The notes: a model not told the origin generated them from the letters alone. DNA of 64,000 nt from Micrococcus terreus (GCF_900116905.1 NZ_FPCG01000009.1:83674-147673); one strand, 5' to 3'; counted from the first letter of the stretch, positions 25,436 through 34,610 are shown. Numbers and translations are program-made.

Positions 25436-27454
25436 TCAGCCGGCGATCCCGTACTGCTGCAGGGCCTTCTTCGCCGCCTCGGTCCCCTGGTTCTGCAGGG
25501 CCAGCAGCTCCGCGTAGATCCCGCCGGAGACCGCCAGCTCGGCCGGGGCGCCGATCTCATCCACCTGGCCGTCGCGCAGGGTGACGATCCGGTCCACTGC
25601 GGCGATGGTGGAGAGCCGGTGCGCCACGATCAGGCTGGCCCTGCCCACCATCAGCTGGTCCAGCGCGGCCTGCACCAGCCGCTCAGACCGGGTGTCCAGG
25701 GAGCTGGTGGCCTCGTCCAGGATCAGCACCGGGGCGTCCTTGAGCACCGCACGGGCCACCGCGATCCGCTGCTTCTGGCCGCCGGAGAGCTTCAGTCCGC
25801 GCTCGCCGATCAGGGAGTCGTAGCCCTGCTCCAGTCGCTCCACGAACCGGTCCGCGTTGGCCACCCGAGCGGCGGCACGGACCTGTTCGTCCGTGGCGTC
25901 CGGACGGGCGTAGGCGATGTTCTCGCGGATGGTGCCGGAGAACAGTGAGGGGTCCTGGAACACGGCGGCCACTCCTGCACGCAGGACCGGGACGGGCAGC
26001 TCGTCCACATCCGCCCCGAACACCTCCACGGCCCCGGAGTGCACCGGATACAGTCCCATCAACAGGCTGGCCAACGTGGACTTGCCGCCGCCCGACTCGC
26101 CCACCAGCGCCACCTTCTCGCCCTGCCCCACGTGGAAGGAGATGCCCCGCAGCACGTCTGGACCATCCTCGTACCCGAACGTCACGTCCCGGAACGCCAC
26201 CGCCGGGACGGCCTCCTGACTGCCCGGCCCGTCCTGCCCGGCCACTGCGCTGGCCCGCAGCGCGCGCAGATCACTCACCTCCAGCTCGGCCCGCGGTGAG
26301 GAGGGCTTCCCGACGACGGCACGCACCGACGCGTTCTCCTCGCCGGAGGCGGGGGCCGGGTGAGGCGAGGCCTCCGGTGAGCCGGATGCGTCAGGCGAGG
26401 CGGCCGTCGTCGGGGTGGTGGTGTTGGTCTGTTCCACCGGACCGATGGCGGCGAGGATGCGGGGATCGGGCTGGCGGTCGTGACGCTGGTCCATCACCTC
26501 GAAGTAGTCGGTGGACCCGGCGATGGCGCGCTGGGAGGCGTCCACGAGGTAGCTCATGGAGGTGACCGGCTGGCGGGCCATGGCCATGAGTTGGATGAGC
26601 ATGACCATGTCTCCCACGGAGAACTCGCCGGTGGCTGTGCGGATGAAGATCAGGGCGTACAGGCCGAAGAACACCAGGTTCAGGGCCGCGCGGCGCCAGG
26701 CGTCCATCCCGTGCCAGTAGCGGGACTGGGTGCGGGTGACGCCGATGATGCGGTGGTAGTGCCGGCTGAATCCGGCGTGCTCGTGCGGCTCCTGGACGAA
26801 GGACTTCACCACCGGCATCTGGGCCACGACCTCGGCGAAGCGGCCCGCGGCCACGTCCACCTCGTGGTTCTTCTCCTTCTCCAATGCCTGCCAGCGCACG
26901 GAGGTCTTGGCGGTGAGCCACATGTAGATGGGGAAGATGGTGGCCAGCAGCGCCGCCAGGGGCCACCAGTAGATCGCCGAGATGACCAGGACTGCCACCG
27001 TGGTGATCAGCATGGTGAAGGCGTTGTTGGCGAAGAAGTTCAGGAACTGGGTCAGCTCGGTGATGGAGCGGTTCAGTCGTGAGGTGATCTTGCCGGTGAG
27101 CTCGTTGTCGAAGTAGCGCTGGGGCAGGGCGAGCAGCTGGGCGAAGTAGCGGGTGGAGAGGATGGTGCGCATCCGGGCTGCCATGACATCGCCCCAGTAG
27201 CCGCCCACGGAGCTGACCAGGGTGGAGATCAGCTCGACCACCAGGAAGGCCCCGGCCAGCCAGAGGACGGCCTCGATGGTGGTGTCCACGGTCTGGCTGC
27301 CGTTGAGCCCGGCGACGATCTGATCCGTGGCGGCGCCGGTGATGAACGGGACGGCCAGGGTGAGCAGAGACGTGATCACCGCCGCGACGACGATCCCCAC
27401 GTAGAGCGGGGTCAGTTCGCGGGTGAAGGACAGGATGCGCGCCAGAGATCTCAC
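25436..27454 (-). CDS. ABC exporter with fused membrane and ATPase domains
   Basis: A 672-residue half-transporter. Residues about 10-310 form the six-helix exporter domain, which starts FTRELTPLYVGIVVAAVITS and contains ITSRLNRSITELTQFLNFF. The ATPase domain has Walker A ALVGESGGGKSTLASLLMG, signature LSGGQKQRIAVARAV, Walker B VLILDEATSSLD and IVAHRLSTI. Between them lies an inserted, low-complexity linker of about 90 residues (rich in Ala, Pro, Ser, Thr). It holds two exact copies of the dispersed word, at 26307 and 26403, in different frames. I take the GTG at 27454 because the helical domain begins there; the frame stays open to 27631 without recognisable content. Substrate unknown. Confidence 0.88.
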   Translation of the reverse strand: MRSLARILSFTRELTPLYVGIVVAAVITSLLTLAVPFITGAATDQIVAGLNGSQTVDTTIEAVLWLAGAFLVVELISTLVSSVGGYWGDVMAARMRTILSTRYFAQLLALPQRYFDNELTGKITSRLNRSITELTQFLNFFANNAFTMLITTVAVLVISAIYWWPLAALLATIFPIYMWLTAKTSVRWQALEKEKNHEVDVAAGRFAEVVAQMPVVKSFVQEPHEHAGFSRHYHRIIGVTRTQSRYWHGMDAWRRAALNLVFFGLYALIFIRTATGEFSVGDMVMLIQLMAMARQPVTSMSYLVDASQRAIAGSTDYFEVMDQRHDRQPDPRILAAIGPVEQTNTTTPTTAASPDASGSPEASPHPAPASGEENASVRAVVGKPSSPRAELEVSDLRALRASAVAGQDGPGSQEAVPAVAFRDVTFGYEDGPDVLRGISFHVGQGEKVALVGESGGGKSTLASLLMGLYPVHSGAVEVFGADVDELPVPVLRAGVAAVFQDPSLFSGTIRENIAYARPDATDEQVRAAARVANADRFVERLEQGYDSLIGERGLKLSGGQKQRIAVARAVLKDAPVLILDEATSSLDTRSERLVQAALDQLMVGRASLIVAHRLSTIAAVDRIVTLRDGQVDEIGAPAELAVSGGIYAELLALQNQGTEAAKKALQQYGIAG

Positions 27455-27765
27455 GGTGGTGGTCAACCTCGGGAGGGGGTGGATTGTTCCTGGTCCCGTG
27501 GCGTTCCGGCGGGTCGTGGGGTGGGTGGACGGCAGAGGGAAGATCCGTGGCTGACCGAGCGTCGGCGGAGAACCAGCCGAGCACCGGAAACCGTCCCCAC
27601 CCTGTGGATTCCCCGGGGTCGACTCCTGCACAGGTGACCTGTCTCGGGTGGCTGTCCACAGATTTCGGCCGGCCCTTTATCCCGTCCGTGGTTCGTGGTC
27701 GAATGGAAATAGTCGAACATATCTTCGAACAGCGGACAGGTGTTCACACGGAAGAGGTGGTGAGG
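27455..27765. other. Divergent intergenic region with LexA box
   Basis: About 310 bp separates the divergent ABC exporter and DUF222/HNH genes. Its right part, near 27660-27730, is less GC-rich than its surroundings and contains the LexA-like palindrome. I see no other feature. Confidence 0.5.
27713..27728. promoter_or_regulatory. LexA (SOS) box
   Basis: TCGAACATATCTTCGA matches the actinobacterial SOS box TCGAAC-N4-GTTCGA except for one base (C for G). It lies 38-53 bp before the start of the DUF222/HNH gene. DNA-damage induction is inferred from the match. Confidence 0.75.
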
Positions 27766-29580
27766 ATGACGGCACAGCTGACCGACTCAGGCTCCCGCGC
27801 GCCCCTGGCCGTCATCCCCGTGCGCAGCATCGAGTCAGCGAGCCCACTGTCGGAGCTGTCCCTGCACGAGCTGATGGACCGCGCGCAGACGGCGCTGGTC
27901 GAGCTGGGCCGTCGCCTGGAGGCCCCGGAGGCCGTGGATCAGTTCCGCCAGCTCACCGTGCCCGAGCACCCGGGAGCGGACTGGGGCGCCCACCTGCCGC
28001 CACCTGAGCCCGAGGCATCGCCTGCACTCGTGCCGCTGGAGCCCGTGACCACCCCGTCCCTGCCGGAGGCCAACCAGCACGTGGAACGGATCAGCCGAGC
28101 GGTGACCCGGGTGCAGGTGCAGCTGGCCGGCCATGCCGAACGCGCCTACCTCGATCAGTCGATCCGGCCCCGGGTGCTGGGCATGCCAGCCGGGATGACC
28201 GCCTTCCGCTGCCCAGCGGACTACCTGCGTCAGAGCCTGAACATCGAGCTGAAGGCCGCCCGCACCCGCTTGAGCCGGGCCGGGCATCTCACTGCAGCTC
28301 CGGCCGCGCTGGGGCAGCCCGCCACCGAACCGACCTACCCTGTGCTCGCAGGGGCTACGGCAGAACAGACGGTGGCCTGGGCCTCGGCGGACCACATCAC
28401 CTCGATCATGGAGAAGGTCCGCGGCCTGGCCGAGGCGGGACCAGCCGGACCGGAGCTGATCGAGACTGTGCTGGCCGAAGGTGAAGCGATGCTGACCGGA
28501 GAGGCCCGCACCCTGGACCCGGACGGCGTGCGCAGGGTCTGCGCCCGCTGGGCTCGGCTGGCCGAGTCCGTGCTCAACCCAGACGGAGACGAGCCGGTGG
28601 ACGGTGACTACGACCACCGGCGAGGGCTGTTCTACCAAGGCCAGCGGCAGGGACTGCACCGTTGGCTGATCACCGCCGACGACCTGGAGCATGAGATCAT
28701 CACCACCGTGGCCGAAGCGGCCGCCAACCCCCGGGCTCGTGGTCCCTTCGATCCGGTCGAGGACCTCTTCACGGCAGCGGCCATGGACCCGGACCCCGAT
28801 GCGGAGAACCCCGGTGAGATCCACCAGCTGCCCACCGATCCACGCAGCGTGGCCCAGAAGCAGATGAACGGACTCATCTCCGCGCTCCAGGGGGCGCTGC
28901 GCATGACCAGCGGCAACGGGCTGCCCAACACCGGAGGCACCCGCCCGCAGGTGATGGTCCACATCGACTACCAGCAGCTGCTCGGTCAGGTGCAGGCCAC
29001 CCACGCATCAGTGGGTCCACACCCGGCAGCGCCGAGATCCGACTCTCCCGGAACCATCAGTCCGCCAGGCCAGGCCGACCTGCCCGGGATCTCACCGCCT
29101 GGCTCACCACCGCCAGACCTTCCCGCCCCCACCACCGTGCTGCGCACAGGACAGGCCAGTGGGATCAGTGAGGCCACCTTCCTCGGACCCATCCACCCCA
29201 CCCACATCCGGGCACTGGCCTGCGACGCCGACCTCCTCCCCGTCGTCTTCGGCGGCGAGGGAGAGGTCCTGGACGTGGGGATGGCCGAGCGGTTCTTCAC
29301 CGGGCCCCTGCGGCAGGCGATCATCGCCCGCGACGGCGGCTGCACCGCACCGGGGTGCCGCATCCCCGCCCCCTGGTGCGAAGCCCACCACGTCCAGGAG
29401 TGGATCCATGACGGCCCCACCTCCCTGGCGAACGGGGCCCTGCTCTGCTCCCACCACCATCACGCCGTTCACGCCGGCGCCTGGAGCATCACCATGGATC
29501 AGGGCCGCCCCTGGTTCACCCCTGAGCCCTGGCTCGACCCCCACCAGACACCCCAGCGCAACAGGGTCTTCAGACCCTGA
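27766..29580 (+). CDS. DUF222 / HNH endonuclease domain protein (13E12 family)
   Basis: A 604-residue protein of the actinobacterial DUF222 family. The N-terminal and central part (LSLHELMDRAQTALVELGRR to MEKVRGLAEAGPAGPELIE) is the helical DUF222 region. The C-terminus carries an HNH nuclease fold with CTAPGCRIPAPWCEAHHVQE, the Asn in DGPTSLANGALLC, and SHHHHAVHAG. It should bind and cut or nick DNA with a metal ion; the biological role of these often multicopy proteins is unknown. The ATG at 27766 follows GAGGTGGTGAGG. Earlier in-frame codons overlap the LexA box, which argues against them. A flexible Pro/Ser-rich stretch lies near residues 420-450. Confidence 0.88.
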   Translation: MTAQLTDSGSRAPLAVIPVRSIESASPLSELSLHELMDRAQTALVELGRRLEAPEAVDQFRQLTVPEHPGADWGAHLPPPEPEASPALVPLEPVTTPSLPEANQHVERISRAVTRVQVQLAGHAERAYLDQSIRPRVLGMPAGMTAFRCPADYLRQSLNIELKAARTRLSRAGHLTAAPAALGQPATEPTYPVLAGATAEQTVAWASADHITSIMEKVRGLAEAGPAGPELIETVLAEGEAMLTGEARTLDPDGVRRVCARWARLAESVLNPDGDEPVDGDYDHRRGLFYQGQRQGLHRWLITADDLEHEIITTVAEAAANPRARGPFDPVEDLFTAAAMDPDPDAENPGEIHQLPTDPRSVAQKQMNGLISALQGALRMTSGNGLPNTGGTRPQVMVHIDYQQLLGQVQATHASVGPHPAAPRSDSPGTISPPGQADLPGISPPGSPPPDLPAPTTVLRTGQASGISEATFLGPIHPTHIRALACDADLLPVVFGGEGEVLDVGMAERFFTGPLRQAIIARDGGCTAPGCRIPAPWCEAHHVQEWIHDGPTSLANGALLCSHHHHAVHAGAWSITMDQGRPWFTPEPWLDPHQTPQRNRVFRP

Positions 29581-29586
29581 GCGTGG

Positions 29587-30018
29587 TCAGCGGGAGGCAG
29601 AAGACAGGTCCTCGAAGACCTCCAGCAGCAGAGGAGCGATGCTGAACCCGGCCGGGGCCACGGGATTGCGCGGATCCATCCAGGTCAGCTGCTCGATCTC
29701 GGCGGCGGGGACAGGGCGCTCACTCTCGGTGAGCGGCTGGCGCACCATGAACACTTCGGAGTGCAGCAGGCGGCCGGGTTCGTTGGCCGCGGCCGTGTCC
29801 CAGGCCCCCAGGTGATCCAGCTCCTCGAGCGCCACCGCCAGGCCCGTCTCCTCCACCAGCTCACGGCGAGCCGTCTGCAGAGGTGACTCGCCGTCGTCGT
29901 GCTTGCCGCCGGGGAACATGAACATCACCGTCCCGGCCTTGCGCACCGTGAGCACCTGTCCGTCCGCGCGCCGCACCACCACGGCGGAGACCTTGATCAC
30001 CGCACCATCACTCACCAC
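29587..30018 (-). CDS. NUDIX hydrolase
   Basis: A 143-residue NUDIX protein. The NUDIX box is clear at residues about 35-57: GGKHDDGESPLQTARRELVE followed by ETGL, with the catalytic glutamates in RRELVEE. It would hydrolyse a nucleoside diphosphate linked to another group, for example oxidised nucleotides or NADH-type substrates. The start is an in-frame GTG or ATG near 30018 (MVSDGAVIKVSAVVVRRADG). It lies 6 bp after the convergent DUF222/HNH gene end and 6 bp downstream of the DinB-like gene, with which it probably forms an operon. Confidence 0.9.
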   Translation of the reverse strand: MVSDGAVIKVSAVVVRRADGQVLTVRKAGTVMFMFPGGKHDDGESPLQTARRELVEETGLAVALEELDHLGAWDTAAANEPGRLLHSEVFMVRQPLTESERPVPAAEIEQLTWMDPRNPVAPAGFSIAPLLLEVFEDLSSASR

Positions 30019-30024
30019 AGGACC

Positions 30025-30645
30025 TCAGAACTGCTCGGCGATCTGACGCAGTCGGCCCGTGAAGTCGGACCACCACCGCTCATCATCGGAATCGTGGCCG
30101 CTGGGCAGGTTCGAGTTCCCCGGCATGAGTCCAGCCTGGCCGTCGAGGAGCTCTCGAACGATGTCCACGTGCCCCAGGTGCCGCGCGTACTCGTCCACCA
30201 TGTGCGTCAGCAGACGGCCCAGCGTGACGTCCGGCTGAGACCACCACGGGACACGACCCGATGCATCCAGGTCCAGCGCCTCGATCGCCTCATCCGCTTC
30301 AGCGGCACACCGGTCGGCGAAGGCCAGAACCTGCTCAAGCGACTCCTCTGCGGTGGCATACATGTCCCCGTTCGGCTCGGCGTCATCGGCGAACCAGGGC
30401 ACCTCGATCGACGTAGGTCGCCCCATGCACTCGGTGAAATAGCCGACCTCCACCGAGGCCACGTGCTTGAGCACTCCGAGCAGGTTGGTGCCCGTGGGGG
30501 TCATCGGCATCCGCAGCTGCCGCTCGGTCAGACCCTCCAGCTTCCACCGCAGGGTCTGCCGCGACCTCCGCAGATACCAGTGCAGAACAGCCTTGACCCC
30601 GCCGTCGGCATCGGTTCCGGACGGGGCAGGACGCGATTCAGTCAT
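30025..30645 (-). CDS. DinB/DUF664 family protein
   Basis: A 206-residue four-helix protein of the DinB/DUF664 superfamily. It has ALHWYLRRSRQTLRWKLEGL-type helix 1 content (here KAVLHWYLRRSRQTLRWKLE), LLGVLKHVASVEVGYFTE, whose His is a usual metal ligand, and LLTHMVDEYARHLGHVDIVR, with the two other His ligands. The family includes mycothiol- and bacillithiol-dependent transferases, but no specific reaction can be assigned. The ATG at 30645 has an AGG nearby; an ATG at 30654 is an alternative. Its start codon overlaps the first ATG of a 5'-truncated gene on the other strand, which marks a rearrangement junction. Confidence 0.85.
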   Translation of the reverse strand: MTESRPAPSGTDADGGVKAVLHWYLRRSRQTLRWKLEGLTERQLRMPMTPTGTNLLGVLKHVASVEVGYFTECMGRPTSIEVPWFADDAEPNGDMYATAEESLEQVLAFADRCAAEADEAIEALDLDASGRVPWWSQPDVTLGRLLTHMVDEYARHLGHVDIVRELLDGQAGLMPGNSNLPSGHDSDDERWWSDFTGRLRQIAEQF

Positions 30646-31612
30646 GGGGTCCATCCTGCACCCTGTCCGAGTGGCCGTGGAGACCTCCACCGAGAACGCG
30701 CACCACGGCGTGGCTCTGGAGCTGACCGACGGCAGCCTGCTCACCACGCAGGGAACCGAAGAGGGCCGCAACACCGTCCAGGTCCTGGAGCGCGAGTCCG
30801 GAAAGGTCCTGGCCGAGACCACCGACTGCCCCGGCGTGCACGGCGAGACCGTCGCCGCCGATGAAGCAGTGGTCTTGGGCTGCGAGAACGGCCCCGTGGT
30901 GTACCGCGACGGAGCGTTCCACAAGGTCCCGGTGGAGACCGAGTACCAGCGTTCGGGCAACCTGGCCGGCACCAAGGCCTCCAGCATCGTGCTCGGAGAC
31001 CACAAAGTGGACGCCGATGCCGAGCAGGAGCGTCCCACCGAGATCGCGCTGATCGACTCCGTCCAGGACACCCTGACCACCGTGGACCTGGGCTCCTCCT
31101 ACTGGTTCCGCTCACTCGCGCGCGGGCCGGAAGGCGAGTCACTCGTTCTGACCTACGACGGCGAGCTGAACATCCTGGACGAGTCCGGGAAGATCCTCCA
31201 CGAGGTCAAGGCGATCGAGCCCTGGGAGGAGAAGGCCGAGTGGCAGCAGCCCGGCCCCATCCTGAAGTCGGCCGACGGCCTGGCCTACATCACCGACGCC
31301 GAGCAGCAGAAGCTCGTGGTCGTGGACATCGCCCAGGGCACTGTGGAGCGCACCCTGGACCTGCCGGTGGCCCCGGTGGAGATGGTGGTGGTCACCGGTC
31401 ATGCCGAGAGCACCCCGAACGCCGAGGGCGCGGCGAAGGACTCAGGCCAGAAGGCAGGGCACGACGACGGCCACACCAGTCACGCCGACGAGCAGGGTTC
31501 CAGCGGTGAGTCCGGCACCGAGCCTGCTGACCACTCAGACCACGAGGGTCACGAGGGTCACGAGGGTCACGAAGGTCACGAGGATGAGGGTCATGAGGGC
31601 CATGACCACTGA
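30644..31612 (+). pseudogene. 5'-truncated zinc metallochaperone AztD-like gene
   Basis: The 322 codons from the ATG at 30644 match the C-terminal two thirds of AztD-type beta-propeller proteins. Visible segments are HHGVALELTDGSLLTTQGTE, CPGVHGETVAADEAVVLGCE, GPVVYRDGAFHKV, SSYWFRSLARGPEGESLVL and WEEKAEWQQPGPILK. Full-length AztD is an exported zinc chaperone of about 400 residues that hands zinc to the AztABC importer. Here the signal peptide and the first propeller blades are missing, and the reading frame begins abruptly beside the dinB-like gene. No aztABC genes are near. A His/Asp/Glu-rich tail ends the protein (DHEGHEGHEGHEGHED). It is therefore probably a non-functional remnant. Confidence 0.7.
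31541..31604 (+). repeat. 9-bp tandem repeats encoding the His-rich tail
   Basis: Four near-exact units of CACGAGGGT, then degenerate copies, encode HEG repeats at the end of the aztD-like gene. Such His/Glu tails bind zinc. The array is a likely site of length variation. Confidence 0.8.
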
Positions 31613-31645
31613 TCGCTGATCTCGATCCGGATCACCACAGACCGG

Positions 31646-31681
31646 GAGGCGGCGGGCCCATGCGAGGGAACCCGCCGCCTC
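31646..31681. terminator. Bidirectional terminator hairpin
   Basis: A perfect 11-bp stem (GAGGCGGCGGG at 31646 and its complement at 31671) with a 14-base loop lies between the convergent aztD-like remnant and a membrane protein gene. Confidence 0.7.
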
Positions 31682-31721
31682 TCACTGTGTCCGGCCACAG
31701 ACCCGCCTCAGGCCGGCTCCC

Positions 31722-32834
31722 TCACCCGGTGCGGGTGTAGGCGGCGGCGCGGACCACGGCCTCGTTCTCCAGTCCGGCGCCCAGTGCGCCGCCCAGGGTG
31801 GCCAGGCCTCCCACCAGCCAGGCCAGCTTCAGGTACTCGGGCAGATCCGCAACCTCCCCGGTGACCTCGGTGAAGACGTCTGCATCCACCAGCAGCAGGG
31901 CCCCGCCTAAGGACGCGACGAACAGCATCAGGTGCAGCACCATCACGCCGATCAGCACGGTCAGCACCGTGGCCGCGTTGAACAGGGTCACCTGCTCGCG
32001 CTCCCCGTCCCGGCGGGCCTGCTCCCACAGTCCAGCGCCCACGATCAGCGCCCCGGTCACGGCCCCGACGGACACCAGTCCCAGCAGTGTCATCTGCAGT
32101 GGCGAGTACTCCGAGGAGAGCAGCCACAGGTCCGTGGTGACCAGGGTCAGAACACCGGATGCGAGCGCCACGGTCAACGACTTGGACAGCCGCACGGCCA
32201 GCAGCCATGGGCGGTTGGTGCGAACCATGCCCAGCAGCAGCCGCACGTTCCCGCCCAACACCCTGGCCGTGTACGAAGTGACGTTCTCCTCCTGCCGGTC
32301 CTCCACGTCCGTGGCGAGCTGACGCGCCCTCTCCGCGACCGCCTCCGGTGAGCCGCCGCCGTCGGGATCCACTCCCAACACCACACCCACGGCCGCCACC
32401 ACCGTCTCCGCGACCCGCGCGCTCGTGGTGGTCACACCCAGCGCGGGGACGGAGATCACGCCGGCCGCGTGCGCGGCCGAGACCTGTTGGGCGTACGTGT
32501 GCCGGCCCTGGCGCAGCACCTCGTCGGTGATCGCCACGGCGATGTCCCAGTCCTCGTCCAGCATGCGGTCGCGCGTGGCCTCCAGCAGGCCCAGGGCGTC
32601 CTCGGCCGGATCGTCCCGGTCCTCCGTGGCGGTGGACAGGATCCATTCCACGCCGGGGAACCGGGACTCCAGCAGGTCGGGGAGCTCGGCCAGCAGCGGG
32701 TCGCGGTACCGCCCCACCAGGTCCGGGGCGAAGATCAGGCCCAGGTGGACTGGGGCCGCGGGGGCTGAACCGGTGGACGCGGTGGAACTGGCAGAACGGG
32801 AGCCGGGGGCGGGGTCACGGGGTGCAGGGGTCAC
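31722..32834 (-). CDS. Membrane protein of unknown function
   Basis: A 370-residue protein that I do not recognise. The first about 190 residues are soluble, with a Ser/Ala/Pro-rich tail and then an alpha/beta-looking stretch (VHLGLIFAPDLVGRYRDPLL, GVISVPALGVTTTS). The C-terminal half has about five hydrophobic helices, for example MTLLGLVSVGAVTGALIVGA and AATVLTVLIGVMVLHLMLFV. No catalytic motif is seen. I choose the GTG at 32834; the longer frame to 32969 adds unstructured sequence. It is divergent from the GyrI-like gene, with about 160 bp between them. Confidence 0.6.
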   Translation of the reverse strand: MTPAPRDPAPGSRSASSTASTGSAPAAPVHLGLIFAPDLVGRYRDPLLAELPDLLESRFPGVEWILSTATEDRDDPAEDALGLLEATRDRMLDEDWDIAVAITDEVLRQGRHTYAQQVSAAHAAGVISVPALGVTTTSARVAETVVAAVGVVLGVDPDGGGSPEAVAERARQLATDVEDRQEENVTSYTARVLGGNVRLLLGMVRTNRPWLLAVRLSKSLTVALASGVLTLVTTDLWLLSSEYSPLQMTLLGLVSVGAVTGALIVGAGLWEQARRDGEREQVTLFNAATVLTVLIGVMVLHLMLFVASLGGALLLVDADVFTEVTGEVADLPEYLKLAWLVGGLATLGGALGAGLENEAVVRAAAYTRTG

Positions 32835-32992
32835 CCGTCCATCATCCCGGTGACCTGGGCGAGTGCGGAAATCCGACGCCTGAGAGTGGCCCCTTTCACC
32901 GGCCGGGGTCCGTGGTGAAGACTGGAGCCAGACCGAGATCGGCGGGCTCCACCCCACCGGTCCACGCACCCCTACATCCCCAGGAGGACGCC

Positions 32993-33730
32993 GTGGCAGA
33001 GAAGTCAGACGCGCAGCCGGAGCAGACCGAGCAGGCTGAGCAGAAGCAGGCCGAGCAGAAGTCCCCGGAGGTGAAGATCACCCGGCTGGAGGGCGCCACC
33101 ATGGCTGGCGTGCCCGCCGAGCTGTCCGGCCCGGACCAGGTGGGCGAGGTGATCGGCGGGATGTTCAGCACCGCCGCAGAGAAGATCGCCGCCGCAGGAG
33201 GCACGCCCGGCACCGGCATCAGCGTGTATGACATGGACCCCGAGCACCCGGAGAACGGCCTGAGCTTCACCGTGGGCTACCTCTACGCCGAGGGCCCGGT
33301 GGAAGGGCTGCAGCTGGCCGACCTGCCCGCCACCGAGGCCGCCGTGCTGGCGCACCGGGGGTCCATGCAGAGCATCGGGCAGTCCTGGCGGGCGTTGGAG
33401 CAGTGGATCGCCGAGAGTGGGGAGTGGGTGGCGTCCGGCCCCAGCCGCGAGGTCTACCTGCAGTCCGGCGAGGACGTGCCCATGGACGAGTGGGTCACCC
33501 ACCTGCAGCAGCCCGTCCAGCCCACCGTGGTGGCCGAGGCCGAGCACCTCGAGGAGGAGCTGGAGGTCTCCGAGCAGGATCCGAACGGCTCAGCGAAGGC
33601 GGGCAGCGGAGAGGCACCCGCCGAGGGCGAGGACACCGCAGACGACTCGCACGACTCCGAGGCTGAGCAGAGAGCCGGCGCGGAGAACGACGCCGAGGAC
33701 GCCCCCAAGGTCTCCGAGCCCGGCGCCTGA
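32993..33730 (+). CDS. GyrI-like (effector-binding domain) protein
   Basis: A 245-residue protein. An acidic, Gln/Glu-rich N-terminal tail leads to a GyrI-like/AraC effector-binding domain at residues about 25-175, with VKITRLEGATMAGVPAELSG, GISVYDMDPEHPENGLSFTV and REVYLQSGEDVPMDEWVTHL. This fold binds small hydrophobic molecules, or gyrase in SbmC. The last about 70 residues are highly acidic and disordered. The GTG start has a clear ribosome site (CAGGAGG). No DNA-binding domain is attached, so it is probably a stand-alone ligand-binding protein. Its end lies 4 bp from the convergent LysE-type exporter gene. Confidence 0.75.
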   Translation: MAEKSDAQPEQTEQAEQKQAEQKSPEVKITRLEGATMAGVPAELSGPDQVGEVIGGMFSTAAEKIAAAGGTPGTGISVYDMDPEHPENGLSFTVGYLYAEGPVEGLQLADLPATEAAVLAHRGSMQSIGQSWRALEQWIAESGEWVASGPSREVYLQSGEDVPMDEWVTHLQQPVQPTVVAEAEHLEEELEVSEQDPNGSAKAGSGEAPAEGEDTADDSHDSEAEQRAGAENDAEDAPKVSEPGA

Positions 33731-33734
33731 CCGG

Positions 33735-34547
33735 TCAGCCCACCACCAGGGCGCCCGCGACCACCAGCACCACGCAGCCCACGGCCACGTCGATCACCTT
33801 CCAGGTGCGCGGCGTCTTCAGCACAGGGGCGAGCGCGCGGGCGCCCAGTCCCAGCGCGAGCAGCCACACGGCTGACCCGACGACGGCCCCCGCGGCATAC
33901 GCCCAGCGGTCCGGTCCGAAGGCGGCCGCCAGAGTGCCGAGCATGACGGTGGAGTCCACGATGGCCTGCGGGTTCACCCAGGACACGGCGAACGCGGTGA
34001 GCATCACACGCAGCAGCGGGGCGGGGCGCGGCATCCGGAGCCGGGTGCGCTGAACGCTCGGAGTGATGCGCGGCCAGGCGCTGGTGCCCGGTCGGGCGTC
34101 CGTGCGGGTGGCGAGGGCGACCCCACCCTCGCGCGGAGCGGCGAACGGCTCCGGTGCGGGCGACTCGATGACCTCAGGCTGGACCACGAGAGCGGCGGAC
34201 TCAGACACGTCGGCGGGCTCTGCCGGCTCGTCGGACACGTCCACCGTCAGCCGCTGGGTGGTGAAGGCCGAGCGGAACGAGCTGAGGGCGAACCAGACCA
34301 GGTACGCCGCGCCGCCCCACCGCAGCACCTCCAGCAGCCACGGGGCGCGGTCGGTCACCACACCCACGCCCGCGGTGCCCGCGAAGATCAGCACCGCGTC
34401 GCCGGCGATGCAGACCGCCAGCACGGCGGCCAGATGCTCGCGCCGGATCGCCTGGCGCAGCACGAAGGCGCTCTGCGCACCGATCGCCGCGCTCAGGGCG
34501 AGGCAGGTCAGCAGGCCGGTCAGGAAGACAGTCATCACGGGAGTCAC
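33735..34547 (-). CDS. LysE/ArgO-family amino acid exporter
   Basis: A 270-residue exporter with the LysE family start FLTGLLTCLALSAAIGAQSA, the segment FVLRQAIRREHLAAVLAVCI, and C-terminal helices FAVSWVNPQAIVDSTVMLG and VIDVAVGCVVLVVAGALVVG. It probably exports basic amino acids. The cytoplasmic loop in the middle is expanded by about 70 residues of variable sequence (ESAALVVQPEVIESPAPEPF and beyond). An exact dispersed-word copy lies at 33874, read as AVVGS within a helix. It is divergent from a LysR regulator gene, the classic lysE-lysG layout in which the regulator induces the exporter when lysine or arginine accumulates. Confidence 0.9.
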   Translation of the reverse strand: MTPVMTVFLTGLLTCLALSAAIGAQSAFVLRQAIRREHLAAVLAVCIAGDAVLIFAGTAGVGVVTDRAPWLLEVLRWGGAAYLVWFALSSFRSAFTTQRLTVDVSDEPAEPADVSESAALVVQPEVIESPAPEPFAAPREGGVALATRTDARPGTSAWPRITPSVQRTRLRMPRPAPLLRVMLTAFAVSWVNPQAIVDSTVMLGTLAAAFGPDRWAYAAGAVVGSAVWLLALGLGARALAPVLKTPRTWKVIDVAVGCVVLVVAGALVVG

Positions 34548-34604
34548 CCCGTGACTGTAGACAGGTGTGAAGCGTCCGCTCCACGTGAAGATCCTTCAGA
34601 GTCC

Positions 34605-34610
34605 TAAGCT
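34605..34610 (+). promoter_or_regulatory. Candidate -10 box for a leaderless lysG-like gene
   Basis: TAAGCT lies 7 bases before the regulator ATG in the divergent lysE-lysG intergenic region. No ribosome site is visible. Confidence 0.35.

Noticed and set aside
31541..31604. CRISPR-like short repeats
   Set aside because: The units are 9 bp with no spacers and encode HEG repeats at a protein end.
32834..32969. Longer start for the membrane protein at 31722
   Set aside because: The extra 45 residues are Arg/Ser/Pro-rich and not protein-like; the GTG at 32834 is simpler.
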